The notes under the pieces are model-generated. The model searched no databases. It was not told the origin of the DNA and saw nothing but the letters and a program-made list of their open reading frames with translations. A stretch of 64,000 nucleotides of DNA from Chloroflexota bacterium (lineage in GTDB: Bacteria > Chloroflexota > Anaerolineae > Aggregatilineales > Phototrophicaceae): NCBI GenBank assembly GCA_028873975.1, contig JAPPMO010000107.1:55147-119146 (forward strand), in the 5' to 3' direction. Shown one piece after another: positions 9,094 through 18,681 of the stretch (position 1 is its first letter; the number at the start of each line of letters is the position of its first letter). A program made the translations under genes and the position numbers.

Positions 9094-10149
9094 TTACCAG
9101 ACCAATCCGCGGGCGGCCACATCCCAGACTTCTTCGATCTGGTCTCCGCGTATGCCATAGAGCTGATTGTGCAGATTGGTGACGACGCAGGTATGCACGG
9201 GAATGATATGCACGATATCGCCAACTTGCGGCTGATTGGCGCAGGCGCTGAAATCGACGTAACCGTGTTCTTCGTTGACCTTGTATATCCTCGCGTCGGG
9301 ATATTCTGTGATATAGCCGAAGCAGCCGTCCACCGTCTCGGAATGGATGGTTTTGCTGCCTCCGTCCAGGATCACGCGATTTGGCTCGTTGGCGCTGACG
9401 ACAGTGGCGCGGACGCGCATGGCGCACCTGTCAAAAGTCGTCATTCCGCTGGCGACGCTGCCCCAATCCCAGAAGATATAGGTGCCGACGCGCATTTCGG
9501 TCAACTCCGGAATCAAGTGTGATTCCAATATGGCGCCGCTGCCGCCCCCGCTAACGGTTGCCGCCTCGATTCCCGAATCTTTCAGCAATTTTAAGGTTTT
9601 CTGCAACCGTGGCCGAATGGCGGCGTCGGCTGGATAGATCATCAGTCCGGCAAAGCGCAGATTATCGACCTTGATGATGCGCTTCGCCAATCCCAGGGCT
9701 TCTTCCGGCGTGGCGCCGGTGCGCTTATTGAGCGAGACCAACTCCACCATCACGCCGATTGTCGCGTCAGCCTCTTGCATGGCTGTGCCGATGCCATCCA
9801 GCACGGCTTGGCTATCCACCGTGACAGTTATTTCCACGCGCTTTGCCAATTGCGCCAGACGTCTCGTCTTGGCGGCGCCCACGATATTGTAGGGAATCTG
9901 AATGTCCTTAATCCCGGCATCCGCGAAGACTTCTGCCTCGCTGACTTTTTGGCAGGCGATGCCGACTGCGCCGGCTTCCAGTTGGCGGCGCGCGATATCC
10001 GGTATCTTATGCGTTTTGATATGAGGGCGGAACTGAATGCCAAGATCGTCGCAGCGTTTCTGCATGGCTGCGATATTGCGCTCCATTCGATCTAGGTCAA
10101 TCAAGATGCTGGGCGTTTCGAGGTCATGTACAGTCTTCATTGCCACCAT
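9094..10149 (-). CDS. D-threonine aldolase / D-serine dehydratase-like PLP enzyme
   Basis: 351 residues. The N-terminal alanine-racemase-type barrel carries the PLP lysine in RPHIKTHKIPDIA (about residue 45). The C-terminal domain carries the metal pair in IPVHTCVVTNLH, where the His-x-Cys matches the zinc site of the D-serine dehydratase C-terminal domain. Such enzymes cleave D-threonine or dehydrate D-serine in the cytoplasm. The ATG at 10149 follows AGGACGAAAGA; ATG 10140 is possible. It is co-oriented with the M19 dipeptidase, a plausible pair in which the peptidase releases D-residues and this enzyme breaks them down. Confidence 0.88.
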   Translation of the reverse strand: MVAMKTVHDLETPSILIDLDRMERNIAAMQKRCDDLGIQFRPHIKTHKIPDIARRQLEAGAVGIACQKVSEAEVFADAGIKDIQIPYNIVGAAKTRRLAQLAKRVEITVTVDSQAVLDGIGTAMQEADATIGVMVELVSLNKRTGATPEEALGLAKRIIKVDNLRFAGLMIYPADAAIRPRLQKTLKLLKDSGIEAATVSGGGSGAILESHLIPELTEMRVGTYIFWDWGSVASGMTTFDRCAMRVRATVVSANEPNRVILDGGSKTIHSETVDGCFGYITEYPDARIYKVNEEHGYVDFSACANQPQVGDIVHIIPVHTCVVTNLHNQLYGIRGDQIEEVWDVAARGLVW

Positions 10150-10276
10150 TCTTTCGTCCTGCAAAACATGGATGCACTGATGGAGTGAGCTTATCCGAGC
10201 CTGTGGCAAAATGCAACGGATGCGGCGATTGCTAGTGTATTCTTTTCGGTTGAAATTCAAATGAGCCAAATATAGA

Positions 10277-10380
10277 TTCACCACAAAGACACGAAGGACA
10301 CAAAGAAAACGACTATTTCGCAACCATTCTCTGTGCGCTCTGCGCTCTCTGTGGTGAAAAAATTTGATGCGATTGCCCTG
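10277..10380. repeat. CACAGAG-type palindromic repeat, copy A
   Basis: The left arm TTCACCACAAAGACACG (from 10277) and the right arm ending CTCTCTGTGGTGAA (to about 10358) form an imperfect hairpin. The right arm continues into TTTGATGCGATTGCCCTG (10363-10380), the outer motif shared with the copies at 44583, 50881 and 63767. The outer motif is missing on the left. The rest of the 10150-10276 gap shows no gene. Confidence 0.75.
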
Positions 10381-10397
10381 TTATTGGGACAGAAAAT

Positions 10398-10426
10398 TTG
10401 ACAAGGCATTCGCGACGTGTTATTTT
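10398..10426 (+). promoter_or_regulatory. Sigma70-like promoter for the oligopeptide importer operon
   Basis: TTGACA (10398-10403, exact consensus), a 17-base spacer and TATTTT (10421-10426) lie 110 bases before the first permease start. The promoter begins 18 bases after repeat copy A ends. Confidence 0.6.
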
Positions 10427-10535
10427 CCGAATGTTGTTCCATGGTGTCGAATACCGTTCTATATGATGGGAAAGGCATTCCTGTTTTTTTACGCTATGAT
10501 TTTCTAGCGAGATTTTGAGGTCGCCGTACCGCGCC

Positions 10536-11531
10536 ATGTTGAATTATTTGCTGCGCCGCCTGCTGTATATGGCTATTGTCTTGTTTCTGGTTTCCATCTT
10601 GTCCTTCTATATCATTAATTTACCGCCGGGCAGTTGGATACAGAACTACGCTTCTGAGTTGGAAGCCTCGGGCGATATCGTCGACCAGGAAGAACTCGAT
10701 TTTCTGAATATGCGCTACGGCTTGGACCTGCCTCTGCACGAGCAGTATTTCCGATGGGTTGTGCCGCTGATTACCAAAGGCGACTTTGGACAGTCCTTTG
10801 AGTGGGGGCAGCCGGTATGGCCCTTGATCGAGGAACGCCTTTTCTTGACGATGACCATCTCCATCGCCTCGATCCTCTTCGTTTACGCGGTGTCGGTGCC
10901 GATCGCGCTGTATTCGGCGATCAATCAATACTCAATCGGCGACTATTTTTTCTCATTCATGGGCTTGATTGGCTTGGCAACGCCCAACTTCCTGATCGCG
11001 CTCGTATTCATGATCATCATGTTGCGGGTATTTGGCGTGACGCCTGGCGGATTGTTCTCGCCAGAATACTTACGCGAACCCTGGAGCCTGGCGAAGTTCT
11101 GGGACATGTTGACTCATTTGCCGGTGCCGGTGATTGTAGTTGGCACGGCGGGCACCGCCAGTTTGATACGCATTCTGCGCGCGCAATTGCTCGACGAGTT
11201 TCAAAAACAATACGTGCTGACCGCTCGGTCCAAGGGATTGCGCGAGCGTTTCCTAATTGTCAAATACCCGCTGCGCATGGCTTTTAATCCGATCGTCAGC
11301 AGCATCGGCAGTTTGTTGCCGCAGATCGTTTCCGGCTCGGCGATCGTTTCTATCGTGCTGGGCTTGCCGACAACCGGTCCCCTTCTGCTGCGCTCGCTGA
11401 TTGCCCAGGACACCTATGCCGCGGCGAGTATGCTGCTGATGCTAAGCGTCTTGACGGTGCTGGGCGTATTCTTGTCGGATATGCTGTTGATGTGGCTGGA
11501 TCCGCGCATTCGCTACGAGAGAGCCAACTGA
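10536..11531 (+). CDS. Oligopeptide-type ABC permease, DppB/OppB family
   Basis: 331 residues starting MLNYLLRRLLYM, the charged-then-hydrophobic opening usual for DppB. Six membrane segments are apparent, with a long periplasmic loop after the first (GSWIQNYASELEASGD). The permease-ATPase coupling motif is in YVLTARSKGLRERFLIVKYP (about residue 230). The ATG at 10536 fits the family opening; a TTG at 10515 would add only seven residues. It overlaps the next gene by one base. First gene of a B-C-D-F-IclR-DapA-A cluster. Confidence 0.92.
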   Translation: MLNYLLRRLLYMAIVLFLVSILSFYIINLPPGSWIQNYASELEASGDIVDQEELDFLNMRYGLDLPLHEQYFRWVVPLITKGDFGQSFEWGQPVWPLIEERLFLTMTISIASILFVYAVSVPIALYSAINQYSIGDYFFSFMGLIGLATPNFLIALVFMIIMLRVFGVTPGGLFSPEYLREPWSLAKFWDMLTHLPVPVIVVGTAGTASLIRILRAQLLDEFQKQYVLTARSKGLRERFLIVKYPLRMAFNPIVSSIGSLLPQIVSGSAIVSIVLGLPTTGPLLLRSLIAQDTYAAASMLLMLSVLTVLGVFLSDMLLMWLDPRIRYERAN

Positions 11532-12664
11532 TGTCCACGCGATCGACAGTTGCGGAACTTCCGCCCTCGGATGAGCTGAGCTATGAGATTCTCTCGCAGC
11601 AGCAGTTGATTTGGCGCAAGTTCAAACGCCATCGGGTTGCCTACTTCTGCATGATCTTCCTGGCGCTCTTTTATGTATTGGCGATCTTCGCCGAGTTCTT
11701 CGCTCCTTATGGTCCCTTTAGGCGCTATACTGATTATCTATATGCGCCGCCCACGCCGCTTCACTTCATCGACGAAAACGGCGCCTTCAACCTGCGTCCC
11801 TTTGTCTACAAGATTTCCAGCGAATTGGATCTGAATACCTTTCAGCGCGCCTATGTAGAGGACACCAGCGAGAAATACTTTCTGCAGTTCTTTACCAAGG
11901 GCGAGCCATATCGCTTGTTGGGCTTTATCGATACTGACATACACCTCTTTGGCGTCGGCGAACCTGGCGTTTTCTTCCCGTCGGGGACCGACGGATTGGG
12001 ACGCGATCTTTTCAGCAGGATGTTGCTGGGCGCCCGCACGTCGCTTTTTGTAGGACTGATGGGTTTGGCTGTTGGCTTCGCCCTGGGCTTGTTTTTTGGA
12101 GGGCTGTCTGGATATTACGGCGGCGGCATCGACATGCTGATTCAGCGATTGATCGAGTTCCTGCAATCGCTGCCTACCTTGCCGCTCTGGATGGCTTTGG
12201 CGGCATTGGTTCCACCGGAATGGACGCCTATCCAGGTCTATTTCGGCATTTCGCTGGTCTTGGCGATTGTGGGCTGGACCGGTTTGGCAAGGGTCGTGCG
12301 GGGCAAGCTGATCAGCCTGCGAGAAGAAGACTATGTGCTGGCGGCGAAATTGTCCGGTTTAAGCGAGCGGGCGATCATTACAAGACACTTGCTGCCCGGT
12401 TTCTTGAGTTATTTGATCGTGCATCTGACCTTGGCCATCCCGCATATGATCCTAGGCGAGACGGCGCTGAGCTTTTTGGGGCTGGGCATTCAGCCGCCTG
12501 CGGTGAGCTTGGGAACGCTCTTGCAAGACTCGCAGAATGTCCAGACGGTGACGATCAACCCCTGGCTGCTGTTGCCGGGCGGGTTGGTGGTGATCATCGT
12601 CATCGCCTTCAATTTCTTGGGCGACGGGCTGCGCGACGCAGCCGACCCATACAAGCATTTATAG
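11531..12664 (+). CDS. Oligopeptide-type ABC permease, DppC/OppC family
   Basis: 377 residues, longer than the usual 280-300. The extra length is an insert after the first membrane segment (about residues 60-150, ending before GTDGLGRDLFSRML), a feature of the larger OppC-type proteins. The GTDxxGRD block and the coupling region VLAAKLSGLSERAIITRHLLP are clear. The ATG at 11531 shares its A with the TGA of the DppB-like gene, so the two permeases are translationally coupled and should form the heterodimeric channel. Confidence 0.92.
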   Translation: MSTRSTVAELPPSDELSYEILSQQQLIWRKFKRHRVAYFCMIFLALFYVLAIFAEFFAPYGPFRRYTDYLYAPPTPLHFIDENGAFNLRPFVYKISSELDLNTFQRAYVEDTSEKYFLQFFTKGEPYRLLGFIDTDIHLFGVGEPGVFFPSGTDGLGRDLFSRMLLGARTSLFVGLMGLAVGFALGLFFGGLSGYYGGGIDMLIQRLIEFLQSLPTLPLWMALAALVPPEWTPIQVYFGISLVLAIVGWTGLARVVRGKLISLREEDYVLAAKLSGLSERAIITRHLLPGFLSYLIVHLTLAIPHMILGETALSFLGLGIQPPAVSLGTLLQDSQNVQTVTINPWLLLPGGLVVIIVIAFNFLGDGLRDAADPYKHL

Positions 12665-12672
12665 GACCTGCG

Positions 12673-13716
12673 ATGGACGACATATTGCTGGATGTCCAAG
12701 ATCTGAAGACCCACTTGCCGCTGGAAGAGGGCTTGTTAAAGGCGGTGGACGGCATCAGTTTCGCAATTCGACGTGGCGAAACGATTGGGCTGGTGGGCGA
12801 ATCCGGCTGTGGCAAGAGCATGGCAGTGCGCTCAATCATGCGGCTCGCGCCCAACTTCGCCAAGTTTTCGGGTCGTGTGATCTATCATCCCCAAGCAGGC
12901 GACCCAGTTGATATCGCGCAACTGGACGCTCACGGCGAGCGCATACGCGAGATTCGCGGCGGAGAGATCGCTATGATCTTTCAAGAGCCGATGACGTCGT
13001 TCTCGCCTTTACACACCATTGGAAACCAGATTACAGAAGCAATCCGCGTTCACCGGGCGCAGGACCGCAAGGAAGCGCATAAGATCGCAATCGATTTGCT
13101 GGGCCGCGTCGGCATGTCCAACCCGTCGCAGCGCATGTCTGAACACCCGCATCAACTGTCCGGCGGGATGCGTCAGCGAGCGATGATCGCCATGGCCTTA
13201 TCCTGCGAGCCGTCTTTGCTGATCGCCGATGAACCAACAACGGCGCTTGATGTAACGGTACAGGCGCAGGTGCTTCAGCTGATGCGGGATCTGCAGGTCG
13301 AGTTCGGCATGTCCATCCTCTATATCACACACGATCTGGGCGTGATCGCGCGCATGGTCCAGTATGTGGCTGTGATGTATTTGGGCAAAATCGTCGAATT
13401 CACCGATGTTGACAGCCTCTTTTATCAAGCCAAACATCCATATACGTCGGCGCTCATCAAGTCGATTCCAAAGATTGGCAAGAAATCGCGCCGGCGATTG
13501 GAGTCGATTCAGGGCGCGGTGCCGGTGCCGATTAACCGCCCGCCCGGCTGCGGTTTTTTCCCGCGCTGCTCGGTCGCGATCCCCGGGCTCTGCGATCGTG
13601 TGGAACCGCCTTTAGTACAGGTCGCGCCGGACCATGCGGCAGCTTGCTATGTGTATCCCGAAGTGGCGGAAGCGGCAAACGCGCCCGCGCTTGAAGGGCA
13701 GGGCAATGGACTGTAA
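12673..13716 (+). CDS. Oligopeptide-type ABC ATPase, DppD family
   Basis: 347 residues. Walker A GESGCGKS (about 42-49), Q-loop [16 protein letters not shown], signature [15 protein letters not shown], Walker [15 protein letters not shown] and the H-loop are all present. The C-terminal oligopeptide extension has the cysteine pattern [15 protein letters not shown], a [4Fe-4S]-type site found in this family. The ATG at 12673 follows AGGA at six bases; the frame stays open far upstream but that stretch lies over the DppC gene. It overlaps the next ATPase by eleven bases. Confidence 0.93.
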   Translation: MDDILLDVQDLKTHLPLEEGLLKAVDGISFAIRRGETIGLVGESGCGKSMAVRSIMRLAPNFAKFSGRVIYHPQAGDPVDIAQLDAHGERIREIRGGEIAMIFQEPMTSFSPLHTIGNQITEAIRVHRAQDRKEAHKIAIDLLGRVGMSNPSQRMSEHPHQLSGGMRQRAMIAMALSCEPSLLIADEPTTALDVTVQAQVLQLMRDLQVEFGMSILYITHDLGVIARMVQYVAVMYLGKIVEFTDVDSLFYQAKHPYTSALIKSIPKIGKKSRRRLESIQGAVPVPINRPPGCGFFPRCSVAIPGLCDRVEPPLVQVAPDHAAACYVYPEVAEAANAPALEGQGNGL

Positions 13717-14719
13717 CGATACAATCCTGCAGGTCAAGTCGCTTAAGAAATACTTTCCTATTGAAAAGGGTCTGCTGCGTCGGACCGTCGGGCACGTTAA
13801 AGCCGTCGACGATGTCAGCTTCGCGATCGCCAAGGGCGAGGTGCTGGGCTTGGTCGGCGAATCCGGCTGCGGCAAGACGACCTTGGGACGTTGCATCCTG
13901 CGCGCCATTGATCCGACTTCGGGCGAAGTCATCCTGCGGACGCATGAGGGCGATCCCGTTGATATTACGCGCTTGGACAAGAGGCAACTGCGCGCGTTGC
14001 GCAAGGAAATGCAACTGGTGTTCCAAGATCCCTTTTCCTCACTTTCTCCGCGCATGACCGTGCTCGATATTATCGGCGAGCCGCTTTGGGCGCAGGGCGC
14101 GCGCGGCAAGGCATTGGAAGACCAGGTCAAGGAATTGGCGTCGCTGGTCGGCTTGAATACGGGGCATCTCAATCGCTACCCGAATGCCTTCAGCGGGGGG
14201 CAGCGTCAGCGTATCGGCATCGCGCGGGCTTTGGCCACCAATCCCAACCTGATTGTCGCCGACGAGCCTGTTTCGGCTCTTGATGTTTCGATACAGGCGC
14301 AAATCCTCAATCTCTTGCAAGATTTGCAAGAAAAGCTCGGGCTGACCTATCTGTTTATCGCTCACGATTTAAGCGTCGTGGAACATATAGCCGATCGTGT
14401 TGCCGTGATGTATGTTGGCAAGATCATTGAACTGGCGGAGACCGAGACGCTCTATTTGAGCCCGAAGCATCCCTATACCGAAGCGCTGCTGTCGGCAGTG
14501 CCAAAGCCGGATCCCCGCCTGCAGGAAGCGCAGATCATCCTGAGTGGCGAAGTTGCCAATCCGGCGGATCCGCCTAGTGGCTGTTATTTCCATCCGCGCT
14601 GCAAATATGCCAAAGACCGTTGCAAGCACGAGAGCCCAGAACTGCGCGAAGTCTTGCCGGGACACCATGTATCCTGCCATTTCGCGGAAGAACTTGAGCT
14701 GGAAGGCGTCTCCTTATGA
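13706..14719 (+). CDS. Oligopeptide-type ABC ATPase, DppF family
   Basis: 337 residues with Walker [11 protein letters not shown]-loop [15 protein letters not shown], signature [15 protein letters not shown] and Walker [15 protein letters not shown]. The C-terminal cysteine motif [14 protein letters not shown] matches its DppD partner. The start overlaps the end of the DppD gene, and its own stop overlaps the IclR start in ATGA. The window's second peptide-type transporter (31936-40108) has no ATPases of its own, so this DppD/DppF pair could serve both; that is inference. Confidence 0.93.
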   Translation: MDCNDTILQVKSLKKYFPIEKGLLRRTVGHVKAVDDVSFAIAKGEVLGLVGESGCGKTTLGRCILRAIDPTSGEVILRTHEGDPVDITRLDKRQLRALRKEMQLVFQDPFSSLSPRMTVLDIIGEPLWAQGARGKALEDQVKELASLVGLNTGHLNRYPNAFSGGQRQRIGIARALATNPNLIVADEPVSALDVSIQAQILNLLQDLQEKLGLTYLFIAHDLSVVEHIADRVAVMYVGKIIELAETETLYLSPKHPYTEALLSAVPKPDPRLQEAQIILSGEVANPADPPSGCYFHPRCKYAKDRCKHESPELREVLPGHHVSCHFAEELELEGVSL

Positions 14720-15513
14720 TCCAGTCTGTCCTAAAAGCCATCGACATCATGACTGTCTTCAGCATTGAGGAGCCCTGCTTGACCTTGGCTCAGATTAGCG
14801 AACGGCTGCCCATGCCGAAGAGCACGACTCATCATTTACTGGCGACCTTGATGTCACGGGGTTTCATCGAAAAAGTGAATGACGATTCCTACGCGCTTGG
14901 CACCGCAATTGTCAGCTTGTCACAAGCCGTTCGGGTCAATGCGGAACTGCGCGATCGCGCCGCGCCTTTGCTGCGCGAATTGGCGGAGATCGCCAAAGAA
15001 TCTGTTTATCTTACCTATTTCGATGGCAGTTATATCTTGTATATCTACGCGGTGGAATCGTCGCAGCGGTTAATGGCGCGCACGGCGGTCGGCGAACAGG
15101 TCCATCTGCATTGCACAGCCAATGGCAAGTCGATCCTGGCAGCGCTTTCGACCGATCGGGTCGATGACATACTACAACGGACTGGCATGCCGCGATTCAC
15201 CCATACAACCTTGACGAATAGCCAGGACTTGCACAGCGAACTCGAGGCGTCTCGGCAACGTGGTTATGCTGTCGATCGAGAGGAGCACGAGCTGGGCACA
15301 TTCTGTTTGGGCGCGGTCATCCGCAATGCAGCCGGCGAACCCATCGGCGGCTGCAGTTTGTCCGGCGCCGACGAGAGAATTATTCATGACGGCTGCCATG
15401 ATTTAGCGGCGGATTTGCTCTATGTCGCTCAAGAGATTTCCAGGCGGATGGGTTATGTGCCAGCCACGCCGTCGCTCCTAGCGCCGAAGTCGGCTCATTT
15501 TGTTCATCATTGA
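14716..15513 (+). CDS. IclR-family transcriptional regulator
   Basis: 265 residues. The N-terminal winged helix-turn-helix is in residues 1-60 ([24 protein letters not shown]), followed by the IclR effector domain with [15 protein letters not shown] and [19 protein letters not shown]. IclR proteins bind operators as dimers or tetramers and respond to small carbon compounds. The gene overlaps dppF by four bases and precedes a DapA-family aldolase, so it likely senses the imported or degraded substrate and controls this operon. Confidence 0.9.
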   Translation: MIQSVLKAIDIMTVFSIEEPCLTLAQISERLPMPKSTTHHLLATLMSRGFIEKVNDDSYALGTAIVSLSQAVRVNAELRDRAAPLLRELAEIAKESVYLTYFDGSYILYIYAVESSQRLMARTAVGEQVHLHCTANGKSILAALSTDRVDDILQRTGMPRFTHTTLTNSQDLHSELEASRQRGYAVDREEHELGTFCLGAVIRNAAGEPIGGCSLSGADERIIHDGCHDLAADLLYVAQEISRRMGYVPATPSLLAPKSAHFVHH

Positions 15514-15530
15514 GACTTAGAAGCTGTCGC

Positions 15531-16454
15531 ATGTCAAACGTATCAACACCCAGCGGCGTTTTTCCGGCGATGATTACGCCGCTTAAGATGGATATGTCTA
15601 TTGACTGGGATGGCATCGATCGTCTGACCGACTGGTATATTGAGTCGGGGGTGACAGGGCTATTCGCAGTGGGGCAATCTAGCGAGATGTTCGCGCTTTC
15701 TGATGACGAGCGACTGCGCCTGGCGGCGCGCGTTGTCAAGCGATCCAAGGGGCGCGTGCCGGTTGTCGCCAGCGGCACCTTTGACCGCTCGATCGCCAGG
15801 CAAGTGAAGTTCGTCCGGCAAATGGCGGATCTCGGCGTCGCGCAAGTGGTCGTCATCGCCAGCATGATGGCGCAGCCGGAAGACGATGACACTGTCTGGC
15901 GGAGCCATGTATCCCGGCTGCTGGAGGCCACGGGCGATATTCCTCTGGGACTTTACGAATGCCCTCAGCCATATCATCGGCTCGTTTCGGCGGACTTGGT
16001 CACATGGGCGGCTGGGACCGGGCGCTTCCGCCTGTTCAAAGAGACTTCCAGGTCAATATGCCAGCTGCGCGCGAAAATCGAAGCCGCCGAAGGCAGCAGC
16101 CTCTGCGTTTACAATGCCGACGCCACGACCTTGCTGGAATCGATGAAAGCGGGCGCGTCGGGTTATTGCGGTATCGCAGCGAACTTTTATCCGCAGCCGC
16201 TGGTTTGGCTTTGCAAGCATTTTCTCGATACGGAGGCTGTAAATGCGCAAACTTTAATCCGCATGGCAGATCCGACGATTCATCACCAGTACCCGGTTTC
16301 AGCCAAATACTATCGCCGCCAGGCGGGATTTGATATGACCACAGTTAGCCGCGTGAGCAATGCAAGGCTGACAGATTATGACCAGCGCGTTCTCGATAGT
16401 ATCGCCAGACAGATGGATCGCCTGATACTGGAAGAGAGGAACCTAACAGCGTAG
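15531..16454 (+). CDS. DapA / N-acetylneuraminate lyase-family aldolase
   Basis: 307 residues of (beta/alpha)8 class I aldolase. The Schiff-base lysine is in RLFKETS (about residue 168) and the tyrosine strand is GLYECPQPYHRL. The carboxylate-binding loop reads GVTGLFAVGQSSEM in place of the GTTGE form of true DapA, so lysine biosynthesis is unlikely. Members of this class cleave or dehydrate 2-keto acids from sugars or sialic acids. The location between an IclR regulator and a transporter binding protein supports a catabolic role. The start at 15531 is the first ATG after the IclR stop. Confidence 0.85.
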   Translation: MSNVSTPSGVFPAMITPLKMDMSIDWDGIDRLTDWYIESGVTGLFAVGQSSEMFALSDDERLRLAARVVKRSKGRVPVVASGTFDRSIARQVKFVRQMADLGVAQVVVIASMMAQPEDDDTVWRSHVSRLLEATGDIPLGLYECPQPYHRLVSADLVTWAAGTGRFRLFKETSRSICQLRAKIEAAEGSSLCVYNADATTLLESMKAGASGYCGIAANFYPQPLVWLCKHFLDTEAVNAQTLIRMADPTIHHQYPVSAKYYRRQAGFDMTTVSRVSNARLTDYDQRVLDSIARQMDRLILEERNLTA

Positions 16455-16472
16455 CGAGCGTCAGCGCTCGCT
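16453..16472 (+). terminator. Short hairpin between the aldolase and binding-protein genes
   Basis: AGCGAGCG (16453-16460), the loop TCAG and CGCTCGCT (16465-16472) form a perfect 8-bp stem that begins inside the aldolase stop codon. No T-run follows, so it is more likely a processing or stability element than a full terminator. Confidence 0.45.
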
Positions 16473-16576
16473 GCCTGACAGGTGTGTAACAAAGAGGCTC
16501 AAAAGGAGGTGGCCGATTCTTACAGACCAGCTATCAACATTGCAAAGTCCATTAACAGAAAGGGAGGAAACAGCAA

Positions 16577-18571
16577 ATGTTTAGCAAGCAACTGAAAATC
16601 TCGTGGGTAGTCTGCCTGATTGTCGTCATGGGTCTCATGTCCTTCACGTCGATCGCGCAAGACGGCGGATTCTCCACGGCCGACAATTACCGCGTTTGGT
16701 CGCTGGATGAATACGAAGCCGCGACCGGAAATAGTATCGCCATGTTCAACGAAGCGCCCATGTTGGCTGAGATGGTAGCCGCGGGTGACCTGCCGCCAGT
16801 CGAGGAACGCCTGCCGGACCACGGCGATATCATGGTCGTTCAACCGCGCGAGGCCATCGGCGCTTATGGCGGCGAGATCACCTTTAACGCCACCAATCCA
16901 ACTTCCTTCGGCAATACTGGCTTCACCGCCTGGGACCAGCACCTGACCGGCTTCTCGACCAATTGGGAGATCGTCTTCCCAGAAGTTGCCAAGAGCGTGG
17001 AATTGTCGGAGGACTTGACCACGGCTACAGTCACATTGCGCCGGGGAATGAAGTGGAGCGACGGCGTTCCTGTCACCGCCGATGACGTCATGTTCTGGTA
17101 CGAAGACATCATGCTGCACGAGGAACTGCCGAATATGCCGCGGGCGCTCTCGCCCGGCGGCACGCCGATCGTCATTGCGAAAGTCGACGACTACACGGTC
17201 ACCTTCACCGCTGCTGCGGCCAACCCGGCCTTTCCGATTGTGGTTGCTCGCAGCGGTCAAGGCTTCCCGCTGGCGCCGCGCCATTACCTGCAGCAGTGGC
17301 ACGCCGATTACAACGAGGACGCGGCCGCTTTAGCGGAGTCGGAAGGCTTTGACAGCTGGGCTGGCGCTTTCCAATTCCACATGAACGGGCAGACGGGGCA
17401 GAACGACTTCGACCCAGACCTGCCGGTGGTCAAACCCTGGAAGCTGGACCAAGTGGATGAATTCGGCAACAAGTTCTATGCCCGCAACCCGTACTATTGG
17501 AAAGTCGACACCGAAGGCAATCAACTGCCATATATCGATGGCCAGGTCCGCCTGCTGCTTGGGGAACCAGAAGTGGTCATTCTGAACGTCCAAGCCGGCG
17601 CTATCGACTACGGCTTTTACAACCTCGAAGTGAGCGATCTGCCGGTGCTGAAGGCGGGCGAGGCGGATGGCGATTACACCACGATCTTGTGGCCCGCCGA
17701 TCAAGGCGCGATGAGCAAATACCAACTGAATATCACCGTCAGCGACCCAGTGCTGAACGAGATCTTCAACGACTTGCGATTCCGTCAAGCTTTGTCGCTG
17801 GCCATCAACCGCTCCGAGATTAACGATGTGCTATTCTTCGGCCAAGCGGTGCCGAGGGCTTGGGGCGTTTCGTCGTTGTCGGTCTTCTATGAAGACTGGA
17901 TGGGCGGCCATTACGCTGATTATGATCCCGACCAAGCCAATGCCTTGCTTGATGAGATGGGCTTGACCATGGGCGATGACGGCGTGCGCCTGCGTCCTGA
18001 TGGCGCGCCGCTGTCAATCGTGCTTTGGGACGCGATCAACCGCATCCCGATGTCCGAGCTGGTAGCTGAATACTGGGAAGACGTCGGCGTCGCTGTCGAA
18101 ATCAACCCAAGTACGCGCGAAGCCTTCAAGCAAGCCTTGCTGGCGAACGAGGTACACGCATCGGTTTGGTTTGCGGACGTTGTATCGGAGAAAGACTTGT
18201 ATCAGCGGCCGATCTGGCTGCGTCCGCCCTACGGCATTGATTCCACGCCAGTAGGCGGCGGCTTGGCTTGGCGGCAGTGGTGGCTCACCGATGGCGCCGA
18301 GGGCGAGGAACCGCCCGAGTACCAGCAAGAACAGATGCGCATGGTCGATGAATGGCAACTGACGCAGATCGGCTCGGAGCGGTATCTGGAGCTGGGTACG
18401 CAATTGGTCGCCAATACCGTCAGGAACATCTACCATTTTGGTACCGTTGGCGAGGCGCCTGAAGTCTTCATCCGTTCCAACCGGCTGCACAACTTCACGC
18501 CGGTCGAAGGCGTTTTGTACATCAGCCACCTCGAAAGCGGTCACTCCGACCAGTGGTACGTCAGCGAATAA
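16577..18571 (+). CDS. Family 5 extracellular solute-binding protein (DppA-type, large)
   Basis: 664 residues, longer than typical DppA (about 535). The signal peptide core runs from residue 10 and ends near SIAQDGG, with no lipobox cysteine. The SBP_bac_5 region is seen in TLRRGMKWSDGVPVTADDVMFWYEDI and FRQALSLAINRSEIND. The extra length is mostly an N-terminal 60-70-residue segment and an extended C-terminus, as in oligosaccharide/peptide binders of this size class. AGGGAGGAAAC lies just upstream of the ATG. It would feed the permeases at 10536-12664. Confidence 0.9.
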   Translation: MFSKQLKISWVVCLIVVMGLMSFTSIAQDGGFSTADNYRVWSLDEYEAATGNSIAMFNEAPMLAEMVAAGDLPPVEERLPDHGDIMVVQPREAIGAYGGEITFNATNPTSFGNTGFTAWDQHLTGFSTNWEIVFPEVAKSVELSEDLTTATVTLRRGMKWSDGVPVTADDVMFWYEDIMLHEELPNMPRALSPGGTPIVIAKVDDYTVTFTAAAANPAFPIVVARSGQGFPLAPRHYLQQWHADYNEDAAALAESEGFDSWAGAFQFHMNGQTGQNDFDPDLPVVKPWKLDQVDEFGNKFYARNPYYWKVDTEGNQLPYIDGQVRLLLGEPEVVILNVQAGAIDYGFYNLEVSDLPVLKAGEADGDYTTILWPADQGAMSKYQLNITVSDPVLNEIFNDLRFRQALSLAINRSEINDVLFFGQAVPRAWGVSSLSVFYEDWMGGHYADYDPDQANALLDEMGLTMGDDGVRLRPDGAPLSIVLWDAINRIPMSELVAEYWEDVGVAVEINPSTREAFKQALLANEVHASVWFADVVSEKDLYQRPIWLRPPYGIDSTPVGGGLAWRQWWLTDGAEGEEPPEYQQEQMRMVDEWQLTQIGSERYLELGTQLVANTVRNIYHFGTVGEAPEVFIRSNRLHNFTPVEGVLYISHLESGHSDQWYVSE

Positions 18572-18586
18572 GCGCTAAGTTTTTTG

Positions 18587-18620
18587 ATGGAGCCCGCGCG
18601 CCTTGCACGGGCTCCATTTA
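18587..18620 (+). terminator. Hairpin terminator after the DppA-type gene
   Basis: ATGGAGCCCG (18587-18596) pairs perfectly with CGGGCTCCAT (18608-18617) across an 11-base loop and runs into TTTA. It lies 15 bases after the stop. It probably ends or attenuates the importer transcript before the sialidase-fold genes. Confidence 0.7.
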
Positions 18621-18681
18621 CCTGATAATCACCTTGGCTGAGGCGGGCAGGTGAATCCTGTCCCGCCAGAAAGAGCGCGCA

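Noticed and set aside
8072-9522. Plus-strand open frames over the dipeptidase and D-threonine-aldolase genes
   Set aside because: Both minus-strand enzymes show complete catalytic motifs; the plus frames show none.
10150-10535. CRISPR array
   Set aside because: The repeated CACAGAG-like units are the two arms of one imperfect palindrome, without regular spacers or cas genes.
12220-12672. In-frame upstream extension of the DppD-type ATPase
   Set aside because: It runs over the end of the DppC gene in another frame, has no ATPase homology, and a good Shine-Dalgarno supports ATG 12673.
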